Part shown: positions 1 through 6,490 of the stretch, in pieces | Numbering within the stretch: position 1 is the stretch's first letter | How the letters are laid out: every line of letters starts with the position of its first letter | DNA from: Pseudomonadota bacterium | Lineage (GTDB): Bacteria; Pseudomonadota; Alphaproteobacteria; ATCC43930; CGMCC-115725 | Length of the DNA: 9,255 bases | NCBI GenBank assembly: GCA_021790295.1 | Contig: JAJYIC010000011.1 | Span: 1-9,255, forward strand | Direction: 5' to 3' | Made by a program: the position numbers and the translations under genes | Notes under the pieces: generated by a model | Told to the model about the DNA's origin: nothing | Database searches by the model: none | What the model saw: only the letters and a program-made list of their open reading frames with translations

Positions 1-17
1 ACGAAGGGGCGGCGCTC

Positions 18-992
18 TCACATCCGGTTGTAGTTTGCCCGCTCGAAAGGGGTCGGATCGCCGACCTCTTTTTCGCTCAGGCACCCGCGTATGGCGTCGG
101 CGGATTCGAGGCTGCGCGCCTCGAGCCAGCCTTCGAGCCCTTCGCGCAAGGCCTTCATCGCCCCGACCCCGTGGCGCAAAAGGGCGGAGGCCGTCATCAC
201 GACATCGGCGCCGGCGAGAAGGTATTTGATGACTTCATCGGCGCTTTCGACCCCGGTGCTGGCCGCAAGCGATCCGGGAACGCGCCCCGCGAGGATGCCG
301 ATCCACAAAAGCGGCAGGCGGATCTCGCAAGCGGTGCTGAGGTCGAGCACGGGCGAAAGGCTCAATTGCGCGAGATCGATATCGGGCTCGTAAAAGCGGT
401 TGAAAAGGACGAGGCCGTCGGCGCCGGCGGCGAAAAGCGACCGCGCCATATGGCCCATGGCGCTGAAATAAGGCCCTATCTTGGCCGCGACCGGGATCCC
501 GACCGCCTCCTTTACGGCCTTGACGATGCGCCAATAGCGCTCTTCGACCTCCTGCCCCGAAAGAGCGAAATCTTGCGGGATCAGGTGAAGGTTGAGTTCG
601 AGCGCGCCGGCCCCGGCCGCTTCGATCGCCCGCCCATAATCGACCCAGCCCCGTTCGCTTTTGGCGTTGAGGCTCGCGACGACGGGGATGTCGAGAGCGG
701 CGGCGGCGCGATGGACGAGTTCGAGATAGCTTTCCCCGCCGCTGCGGCGCGAGGCGGCCGCAGGGAAATAGGTGAGAGCCTCGGCGTTGCTTTCGATCCC
801 CGCCGTCGACAGCCACTCGAGCGCCTGCTCGTCGTGTTCGATTTCCTGTTCGAAAAGAGAGGGCAGGACGACGGCGCCGGCGCCGTAATCCTCCAATCTG
901 CGGAGCGCGTCGAGCTGGCCCGTCAAAGGAGAGGCCGCCGCCACGAGAGGGCTCTTCAAGCTGAGACCCAGATAGCGCGTCGTCAGATCCAT
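18..992 (-). CDS. Dihydroorotate dehydrogenase-like FMN-barrel protein, PFOR-associated
   Basis: A 324-residue TIM-barrel flavoprotein of the dihydroorotate dehydrogenase superfamily, in the subgroup often found next to nifJ and usually annotated only as DHOD-like. Visible features: an N-terminal SPL(V)AAASPLTG segment (residues 14-25); the FMN-site lysine in VAAKIGPYF (K171); LVLFNRFYEPDID (194-206), whose N198 matches a DHOD FMN/substrate asparagine; and the C-terminal phosphate-binding region TGVESADEV (246-254) with MTASALLRHG (266-275). The active-site stretch of class 1 DHODs (NLSCPN) is NLHLIP here (134-139), so the catalytic cysteine is absent and pyrimidine synthesis is unlikely. I chose the ATG at 992 because the family begins MDLTT.YLG and a purine-rich GCGAGAG lies just upstream; a TTG at 1025 overlapping the nifJ stop is the alternative. 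It starts 29 bases after nifJ and is probably in the same operon. The true substrate is unknown. Family assignment is firm, function is not. Confidence 0.88.
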   Translation of the reverse strand: MDLTTRYLGLSLKSPLVAAASPLTGQLDALRRLEDYGAGAVVLPSLFEQEIEHDEQALEWLSTAGIESNAEALTYFPAAASRRSGGESYLELVHRAAAALDIPVVASLNAKSERGWVDYGRAIEAAGAGALELNLHLIPQDFALSGQEVEERYWRIVKAVKEAVGIPVAAKIGPYFSAMGHMARSLFAAGADGLVLFNRFYEPDIDLAQLSLSPVLDLSTACEIRLPLLWIGILAGRVPGSLAASTGVESADEVIKYLLAGADVVMTASALLRHGVGAMKALREGLEGWLEARSLESADAIRGCLSEKEVGDPTPFERANYNRM

Positions 993-1021
993 GGTGCTCT
1001 CGCCCGTCGAATAAAGCCCGT

Positions 1022-4000
1022 TCAATAGGTACGATCGCCCGCCGCAGAGGGTGCGGAGGGCGAGCGCAGTTGACCGTCCTCGCGGCTCGCGAGCGCCTCG
1101 TAGCTGCGATATTTCTCGCCGACGGCGGCTTCGGCCCGGCGCAGCAGTTCCTCGGCTTCGGCCGGACGCGCCAAGGCCAGGGCGTGGTAACGCAATTCGT
1201 TATAAGCGTAGTCCTTGAAGGGGACGGTCGGGCGCGGCGAGTCGAGACGGAACGGGTTGTCGCCGACCTTGCGCATCGCCGGATTGTAGCGGAACAAAGG
1301 CCAATAGCCGCTTGCCGTCGCCAGATCCTGCTGTTTCATGCCGTCGCGCAAGTCGAAACCGTGGGCGATGCAATGGCTGTAGGCGAGGATCAGGGAAGGA
1401 CCCTCGTAAGCCTCGGCTTCGCGAAACGCCTCGAGCGTCTGCTGCGGGTTTGCGCCCATCGCGATCTGGGCGACATAGATGTTGCCGTAAGCGATGGCCT
1501 GCAAAGCCAGATCCTTGCGCGCGATCCTTTTGCCCGCGGCCGCGAACTTGGCGATGGCGCCGAGAGGGGTCGCCTTCGAGGCCTGGCCTCCGGTGTTCGA
1601 ATAGACTTCGGTGTCGAGAACGAGGATGTTGACGTCGCGCCCTGTCGAAAGGACGTGATCGAGCCCTCCATAACCGATGTCGTAAGCCCAGCCGTCGCCG
1701 CCGACGATCCAGATGCTGCGGCGCACGAGATGATCGACGACGGAGAGAAGTTCGCGCGCCCTCGGATCGCTTTCGGCCTTTTTCGCGAGCTTCCTTTTGA
1801 GCGCCGCGACGCGCACCCTTTGCGCGCGAATTTCGGATTCCTTGATCTGCGGCGCCTCCAGAATGGCGGCGACAAAGGCTTCACCGAGTTCGGGCGCGAG
1901 AGATTCGAGGCGCACCCTCGCGAGATCGAGAAGCTTGTCGGCGGCAAGGCGGAAACCGAGCCCGAATTCGGCGGCGTCTTCGAAAAGAGAATTCGACCAG
2001 GCGGGGCCGCGGCCTTCGTGGTTTTTGCTCCAGGGCGTCACCGGCAGATTGGCGCCATAGATCGAGGAACAGCCGGTGGCGTTGGCGACCATCATGCGGT
2101 CGCCGAAAAGCTGCGAAAGAAGCTTCAGATACGGGGTTTCGCCGCAGCCGGCGCAGGCCCCCGAAAATTCGAAAAGAGGCTCGAGAAACTGCACCCCGCG
2201 GACATTGGCAAAATCGACGCGCGCGCGGTCGTTGACCGGAAGCGTTTCGAAAAAGGCGATATTGGCGCGCTCCAATTCGAGCAAAGGGGCTTTGGCGACG
2301 AGATTGATCGCTTTCACCCCCGGTTCGGCAGGGCTTTTGGCGGGGCAGGCCTCGATGCAGATGCCGCAACCGGTACAATCCTCGACATAAAAAAGGAGGC
2401 TATAGCGCACGTCGGGATAACCGCGGGCGTTGACGGGCGCCGATCTGAAGCCGGAAGGCGCGCCTTCGAGCCGGGCTTCGTCGAAATATTTCGCGCGGAT
2501 GACGCTATGAGGGCAGACAAAGCTGCACTCTCCGCATTGGATGCAAAGTTCGGGACGCCAGAGCGGGACCTCTTCGGCGATGTTGCGCTTTTCCCAGGCG
2601 GCGGTGCCGGAAGGAAAGGTGCCGTCCGCGGGCAGAAGGCTGACCGGGATCTCGTCGCCCCGGCCTTCGAGCATTTTTGCCGTCACCTCGCGCACGAAAC
2701 TGGGCGCCTTTGCCGGAACCGCCGGAGCGCGATCGAAAGCGCTCGTCGGCGCCGCCGGAACCGCGACCTCGAAGAGCCGTGTCAAGGCGTCGTCGACGGC
2801 CTTGAAATTGCGTTGCACCACCCTCTCGCCTTTTGCGCCATAGGTCTTGCGGATCGATTTCTTGATCTCGGCGATCGCCTGTTCGCGCGGCAGAACCCCG
2901 GAAATGGCAAAAAAGGCGGTCTGAAGAACGGTGTTGGTGCGCGTTTTGAGGCCCACCTCCTGCGCCACCTTGCTCGCGTCGATGACGAAGAATTTGAGCT
3001 TTTTGTCGATGATCTCTTTTTGCACCGAGCGCGGCAGATGATCGAAGACCTGTTCGGGGCCGTAAGGGCTGTTGAGGAGAAAAGTGGCGCCCTTTGCGGC
3101 GGCGCGCAAAATGTCGTGGCGTTCGAGAAACTGGAAGTGGTGACAGGCGATGAAGTTGGCCGAGCCTATGAGGTAGGGCGAGCGGATCGGGCGCGGGCCA
3201 AAGCGCAGATGGGAGATCGTTTGCGCCCCCGATTTATGCGAATCGTAAACGAAATAGCCTTGCGCAAAGAGCCCCGCCTGTTCGGCGATGATCTTGACGC
3301 TGTTCTTGTTGGCGCTGACGGTGCCGTCGGCGCCGAGACCGTAAAAAAGCGCCCGCACGACATCCTCCTCTTCGAGCGAATAGGAAGGGTCGAATTCGAG
3401 GCTCGTCTGCGAAAGATCGTCGCAAATGCCGACGGTAAAGCCGTTCTTCGGTTCGCGTTTTTGCAGTTCGGCGAATACCGCCTTCGCCATCGCCGGATTG
3501 AAATCCTTCGAGGAAAGACCGTAACGCCCGCCGATGACTCGCGGCATCCGCTCTCTCCGGCCGCAAGAATAGGCCTGCGCGAGAGCGGCAACGACATCGA
3601 GATAGAGAGGTTCCCCTTCCCCGCCCGGTTCTTTTGTCTGTTCGAGGACGCCAACGGCGCGGCAGCTTTGCGGCAAGGCGGCGAGAAAATGCGCCGCCGA
3701 AAAAGGGCGGAAAAGGCGCACCTGGACGACCCCGACTTTTTCGCCTTGGCGGGCAAGCGCTGCGGCCACCTCGCGCGCCGTCTCCGCGCCCGAACCCATA
3801 AGGACGAGGACCCGTTCGGCGTCCTCTGCTCCTTCGTAATCGAAAAGGTGGTAGCTGCGGCCCGTGCGCGCCGCAAGCTCGTCCATGACCCCTTGCACGA
3901 TCTCCGGAAGGGCGGCGTAGAAAGGATTGACGCTTTCGCGCGCCTGGAAAAACGTGTCGGGGTTTTGCGAGGTGCCCCGGATGAAAGGATGTTCGGGGTT

Positions 4001-4627
4001 GAGAGCCCGCGCGCGGTGGGCGCGCACGAGTTCGTCGTCGATCATCGCCTTCAGATCGCTTTCGCCGAGAAGGGTGAGCGTATTGACTTCGTGCGAGGTG
4101 CGAAACCCGTCGAAAAAATGGAGGAAGGGAACCCGCGATTTGAGCGTCGCGGCGGCGACGAGGAGGGCGCTGTCGTGCGCCTCCTGGACCGAACCCGAAG
4201 AGAGGAGGGCAAAGCCCGTAGAACGCGTCGCCATCACGTCGGAATGGTCGCCGAAGATCGAAAGCCCTTGCGTCGCCACCGAGCGCGCGGCGACATGAAA
4301 CGTGGTCACGGTCAATTCGCCCGCGATCTTGAACATGTTGGGGATCATCAGAAGAAGGCCTTGGGAGGCCGTGAAGGTGGTCGTCAAAGCGCCGGCCTGA
4401 AGGGCTCCATGCAAGGTCCCGGCGGCTCCTCCTTCGCTTTGCATCTCCTGAACGATGGGGATGTTGCCCCAGATGTTGGGGATGCCGGCGGCGGCCCATT
4501 CGTCGGCAAGTTCGGCCATCGGCGAAGAGGGCGTGATAGGGAAGATGGCGCAAACCTCGTTGAGCCGATAAGCGATATGGGCGACGGCCGTGTTGCCGTC
4601 CATCGTCGCGACGTCCCTTTCCATCAT
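1022..4627 (-). CDS. nifJ: Pyruvate:ferredoxin (flavodoxin) oxidoreductase, homodimeric type
   Basis: A full-length 1201-residue cytoplasmic PFOR, which oxidatively decarboxylates pyruvate with CoA to acetyl-CoA and CO2, reducing ferredoxin or flavodoxin, or runs in reverse. Domains in order: N-terminal pyrimidine-binding domain (ITPSSP at 31-36, E65, R115); domain II (about 260-400); gamma domain (about 425-615, starting LFYGLGADGTVSANKNS); an Ala/Pro-rich linker (about 620-645); EKR motif (679-681); a 2[4Fe-4S] ferredoxin domain (C695, C698, C701, C705 and C751, C754, C757, C761); and the C-terminal TPP domain with GDG (977-979) and N1011 for TPP-Mg. The proximal-cluster cysteines C825, C828, C853 and C1086 are all present, so the enzyme looks complete. 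The start is ATG 4627, which forms ATGA with the stop of the upstream flavoprotein gene; ATG 4624 is also possible, and GAGGCGGA lies just upstream. The frame stays open for 235 codons further upstream, but that part lies inside the flavoprotein gene and is not PFOR-like. No other nif genes are visible, so a nitrogen-fixation role is not established. Confidence 0.97.
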   Translation of the reverse strand: MMERDVATMDGNTAVAHIAYRLNEVCAIFPITPSSPMAELADEWAAAGIPNIWGNIPIVQEMQSEGGAAGTLHGALQAGALTTTFTASQGLLLMIPNMFKIAGELTVTTFHVAARSVATQGLSIFGDHSDVMATRSTGFALLSSGSVQEAHDSALLVAAATLKSRVPFLHFFDGFRTSHEVNTLTLLGESDLKAMIDDELVRAHRARALNPEHPFIRGTSQNPDTFFQARESVNPFYAALPEIVQGVMDELAARTGRSYHLFDYEGAEDAERVLVLMGSGAETAREVAAALARQGEKVGVVQVRLFRPFSAAHFLAALPQSCRAVGVLEQTKEPGGEGEPLYLDVVAALAQAYSCGRRERMPRVIGGRYGLSSKDFNPAMAKAVFAELQKREPKNGFTVGICDDLSQTSLEFDPSYSLEEEDVVRALFYGLGADGTVSANKNSVKIIAEQAGLFAQGYFVYDSHKSGAQTISHLRFGPRPIRSPYLIGSANFIACHHFQFLERHDILRAAAKGATFLLNSPYGPEQVFDHLPRSVQKEIIDKKLKFFVIDASKVAQEVGLKTRTNTVLQTAFFAISGVLPREQAIAEIKKSIRKTYGAKGERVVQRNFKAVDDALTRLFEVAVPAAPTSAFDRAPAVPAKAPSFVREVTAKMLEGRGDEIPVSLLPADGTFPSGTAAWEKRNIAEEVPLWRPELCIQCGECSFVCPHSVIRAKYFDEARLEGAPSGFRSAPVNARGYPDVRYSLLFYVEDCTGCGICIEACPAKSPAEPGVKAINLVAKAPLLELERANIAFFETLPVNDRARVDFANVRGVQFLEPLFEFSGACAGCGETPYLKLLSQLFGDRMMVANATGCSSIYGANLPVTPWSKNHEGRGPAWSNSLFEDAAEFGLGFRLAADKLLDLARVRLESLAPELGEAFVAAILEAPQIKESEIRAQRVRVAALKRKLAKKAESDPRARELLSVVDHLVRRSIWIVGGDGWAYDIGYGGLDHVLSTGRDVNILVLDTEVYSNTGGQASKATPLGAIAKFAAAGKRIARKDLALQAIAYGNIYVAQIAMGANPQQTLEAFREAEAYEGPSLILAYSHCIAHGFDLRDGMKQQDLATASGYWPLFRYNPAMRKVGDNPFRLDSPRPTVPFKDYAYNELRYHALALARPAEAEELLRRAEAAVGEKYRSYEALASREDGQLRSPSAPSAAGDRTY

Positions 4628-6261
4628 TCCGCCCTCGGTTCGGGCAGCATCTCGATGGCGTGGCAGGGGCACTCGCCAAAGCACACCGCGCAGCCCGTAC
4701 ATTTGTCGTAATCGAAACGGTAACGCCGTCCGGGGCCGAGCTTCTGGATCGCGTCTTCGGGACAGGCGGCGTAACAGATGTCGCATTCGAAGCAATTGCC
4801 GCAGGAAAGGCAGCGCCTGCTTTCGTAACGCGCCTCCTTTTCGCCAAGACCGGAGACGACCTCCTCGAAACCGCTCAGACGCTCTGCCAGGGCGAGAGTC
4901 TTTTCGAGGCTCGGATCGGCGTCGCTGTAAACCGGAAGATGAAGCATCCCGAAACCGACGAGAGGATGTCTTGGGGGCCTTTCCAGGCGTTTGCCGCGAA
5001 GCCAGGCGTCGATGGTGCGCGCCGCCCGTTTGCCGTGGCCGACGGAGACGGTCACCGATTGTTCGCCCGGGACCATATCGCCCCCGGCAAAGATGCCGGG
5101 ATGCCCCGTCATCATGTCGGCGCCCACCGTCACGGCCCCGTCGGCGGCAAATTCGATCCCCGGAACCTGGCGTAAAAAGCTGCTTTCGCTTTCCTGGCCG
5201 AGCGCCAAGACGATCGCATCGGCCTTCAACGTCTCGAACCGTCCGGTCGGATGAGGCCGGCCTTTGGCGTCGAGTTCCATCATCTCGACCGTAAGATCGG
5301 GTCCGATGATTTCCTTGATCGTCGTCAGCCATTTGATCTTGACGCCTTCGGCGATCGCTTCGTCGGCTTCGAAAGCGTGCGCGGGCATATGGGCGCGGTC
5401 GCGGCGGTAGACGATCAGAGCCTCTTCGGCGCCGAGGCGCTTTACGGTTCGCGCCGTATCCATCGCCGTGTTGCCGCCGCCGTAAACGACGACGCGGCGG
5501 CCGATGCGCGGTGCCTCGCCGGTGGTGACGTTGTGGAGGAGCGAAACCGCGTCCAAAACCCGCACGGCGTCGCGCGCCGGTATCGCGACATGTTTGCCGA
5601 TGCCCGCGCCGATGGCGATAAAGACGGCGTCGAACCCGCCTTCCCTCTTTTCGCCGAGAACGTCTTCGACCTTATGGTCGGTGAGGATCCTGACCCCCAT
5701 CGCCTCGATGCGCCCGATCTCGCGCAACAGTTCCGCGCGCGGCAGGCGGTAGGCGGGAATGCCGAAATGGGTCATTCCTCCGGGGAGCGGCCCCGCTTCC
5801 CTGATCTCGACCATATGGCCGAGGCGGGCGAGATGATAAGCGGCCGAAAGACCGCAAGGCCCGGCGCCGATGACGAGAATGCGCTTGCCGCTCGGCGCCC
5901 CCTCGATCTTCAAAGGCCAGCCTTTTTCGCTGGCGAGGTCGCCCAAAAAGCGCTCGACGGCGTGGATGCTGACCGGCGCATCGAGTTCGCCCCGATTGCA
6001 GGCGCTTTCGCAAGGGTGATAGCAGACCCGCCCGTGCACCGCCGGCAAAGGGTTGTCGCGAACGAGAACCTCCCACGCCTCGCGGTACTTGCCAGCTTGC
6101 GCGAGGCCGAGCCAGGCCTGGACGTTTTCGCCTGCGGGACAAGCCTCGTTGCAAGGCGGGAGAAGATCGACATAGAGGGGGCGCCGCCAGCGGAAAGGAC
6201 CGGCTCCCTTTCCCCGGGTCAGATCGACGACCGGCGTCATATCGCTCGGTTTTATGGCCAC
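4624..6261 (-). CDS. FAD/NAD(P)-dependent iron-sulfur oxidoreductase (GltD/NfnB/PreT-like) with C-terminal 2[4Fe-4S] ferredoxin domain
   Basis: A 545-residue cytoplasmic flavoprotein predicted to pass electrons between NAD(P)(H), FAD and ferredoxin centres. The N-terminal domain resembles the Fe-S domain of GltD and dihydropyrimidine dehydrogenase (C37, C41, C80, C84, C88). The FAD Rossmann motif is GAGPCG (132-137). The NAD(P) Rossmann motif is GGGNTA (261-266), followed by YRR (285-287), an arginine pair that favours NADPH. The second FAD motif is GIFAGGDMVPGEQSV (389-403). After a linker comes a ferredoxin domain with C490, C493, C496, C500 and C521, C524, C527, C531, preceded by an extra C484/C487 pair. 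Plain GltD is about 470 residues and lacks this tail, so it is not the glutamate synthase small subunit. The start is GTG 6261, supported by GGGGGAG nine bases upstream; ATG 6240 is the alternative. Its stop overlaps the nifJ start, arguing that it serves PFOR as NAD(P)H partner. That partnership is inferred. Confidence 0.9.
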   Translation of the reverse strand: MAIKPSDMTPVVDLTRGKGAGPFRWRRPLYVDLLPPCNEACPAGENVQAWLGLAQAGKYREAWEVLVRDNPLPAVHGRVCYHPCESACNRGELDAPVSIHAVERFLGDLASEKGWPLKIEGAPSGKRILVIGAGPCGLSAAYHLARLGHMVEIREAGPLPGGMTHFGIPAYRLPRAELLREIGRIEAMGVRILTDHKVEDVLGEKREGGFDAVFIAIGAGIGKHVAIPARDAVRVLDAVSLLHNVTTGEAPRIGRRVVVYGGGNTAMDTARTVKRLGAEEALIVYRRDRAHMPAHAFEADEAIAEGVKIKWLTTIKEIIGPDLTVEMMELDAKGRPHPTGRFETLKADAIVLALGQESESSFLRQVPGIEFAADGAVTVGADMMTGHPGIFAGGDMVPGEQSVTVSVGHGKRAARTIDAWLRGKRLERPPRHPLVGFGMLHLPVYSDADPSLEKTLALAERLSGFEEVVSGLGEKEARYESRRCLSCGNCFECDICYAACPEDAIQKLGPGRRYRFDYDKCTGCAVCFGECPCHAIEMLPEPRAE

Positions 6262-6270
6262 GCGTCAACG

Positions 6271-6277
6271 CTCCCCC
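6271..6277 (-). promoter_or_regulatory. Ribosome binding site deciding the GTG start of the flavoprotein gene
   Basis: On the minus strand this reads GGGGGAG, nine bases before the GTG at 6261. It is the only strong Shine-Dalgarno-like sequence near the gene start, and so favours the GTG over the in-frame ATG at 6240. Confidence 0.6.
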
Positions 6278-6327
6278 TTTGGCGGCGGGCGGGAGAGAAA
6301 GGCCCGATCGCGGCCTCGGCTCCCGCA

Positions 6328-6369
6328 ATAAGCCGCGTTTCCCGCGCCTCTTGCCCTGATCGAGATCAA
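6328..6369 (-). promoter_or_regulatory. FNR/FixK-type box and putative promoter of the flavoprotein-nifJ-DHOD-like operon
   Basis: On the minus strand, 6369-6356 reads TTGAT-CTCG-ATCAG, one mismatch from the FNR/FixK/Anr consensus TTGAT-N4-ATCAA. A -10-like GCTTAT (three of six matches to TATAAT) lies at 6333-6328. That spacing would put the box centre about 41.5 bases upstream of a start near 6321, the classic class II activator position of FNR-family regulators. The resulting leader would be about 60 bases, ending at the GTG at 6261. Activation when oxygen is low fits an oxygen-sensitive PFOR. The box is seen in the sequence; its binding protein and the start site are inferred. The rest of the 229-base gap (6262-6490) holds no convincing gene. 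Confidence 0.55.
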
Positions 6370-6371
6370 TC

Positions 6372-6391
6372 GCGCCGGGAAACTCCCGCGC
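6372..6391. other. Imperfect inverted repeat (hairpin) upstream of the FNR-like box
   Basis: The core is CGGGA-AAC-TCCCG (6376-6388), a five-base-pair stem with a three-base loop, extended by three more pairs past a single bulged C. No T-run follows on either strand, so it is a weak terminator candidate. It could equally be a second operator next to the FNR-like box, or chance in GC-rich sequence. Confidence 0.25.
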
Positions 6392-6457
6392 CCCTCGCCG
6401 CGACCGCGGGCCGCGGCGGCCAACGGATCGGCGCCTTTGCAAAGAGGCGAGAGAGCG

Positions 6458-6473
6458 CCCCGAAAATTCGGGG
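6458..6473 (-). terminator. Possible terminator hairpin after the isocitrate lyase/PEP mutase-family gene
   Basis: A perfect 16-base palindrome (CCCCGA-AAAT-TCGGGG on the plus strand) begins 18 bases after the stop codon of the upstream gene, where an intrinsic terminator would be expected. There is no clear T-tract after it on the minus strand, so termination may be weak, or the structure may instead protect the 3' end of the transcript. Confidence 0.35.
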
Positions 6474-6490
6474 GGCCACGGCTCTGCCGC

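Noticed and set aside
18..992. Annotation of the last gene as pyrD
   Set aside because: The catalytic cysteine block is absent, and the context is PFOR rather than pyrimidine synthesis.
1070..4711. A very long plus-strand open frame opposite nifJ, encoding over 1,200 residues
   Set aside because: It mirrors the PFOR gene on the other strand, and its translation is Arg/Gly-rich without any recognisable domain. In GC-rich DNA, antisense frames of strongly coding genes often lack stops.
4628..5332. A 235-codon upstream extension of the nifJ frame
   Set aside because: It lies wholly inside the flavoprotein gene in another frame, is rich in Arg with no family similarity, and known PFORs begin near the MDGN motif just after ATG 4627.
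4624..6261. Annotation of the flavoprotein as glutamate synthase small subunit (gltD)
   Set aside because: It shares the GltD fold but adds a C-terminal 2[4Fe-4S] domain, lacks a neighbouring glutamate synthase large subunit, and is coupled to nifJ.
6431..6447. Short inverted repeat around CTTTGCAAAG
   Set aside because: The palindrome is only about ten bases, has no T-run or known operator match, and such repeats are expected by chance.
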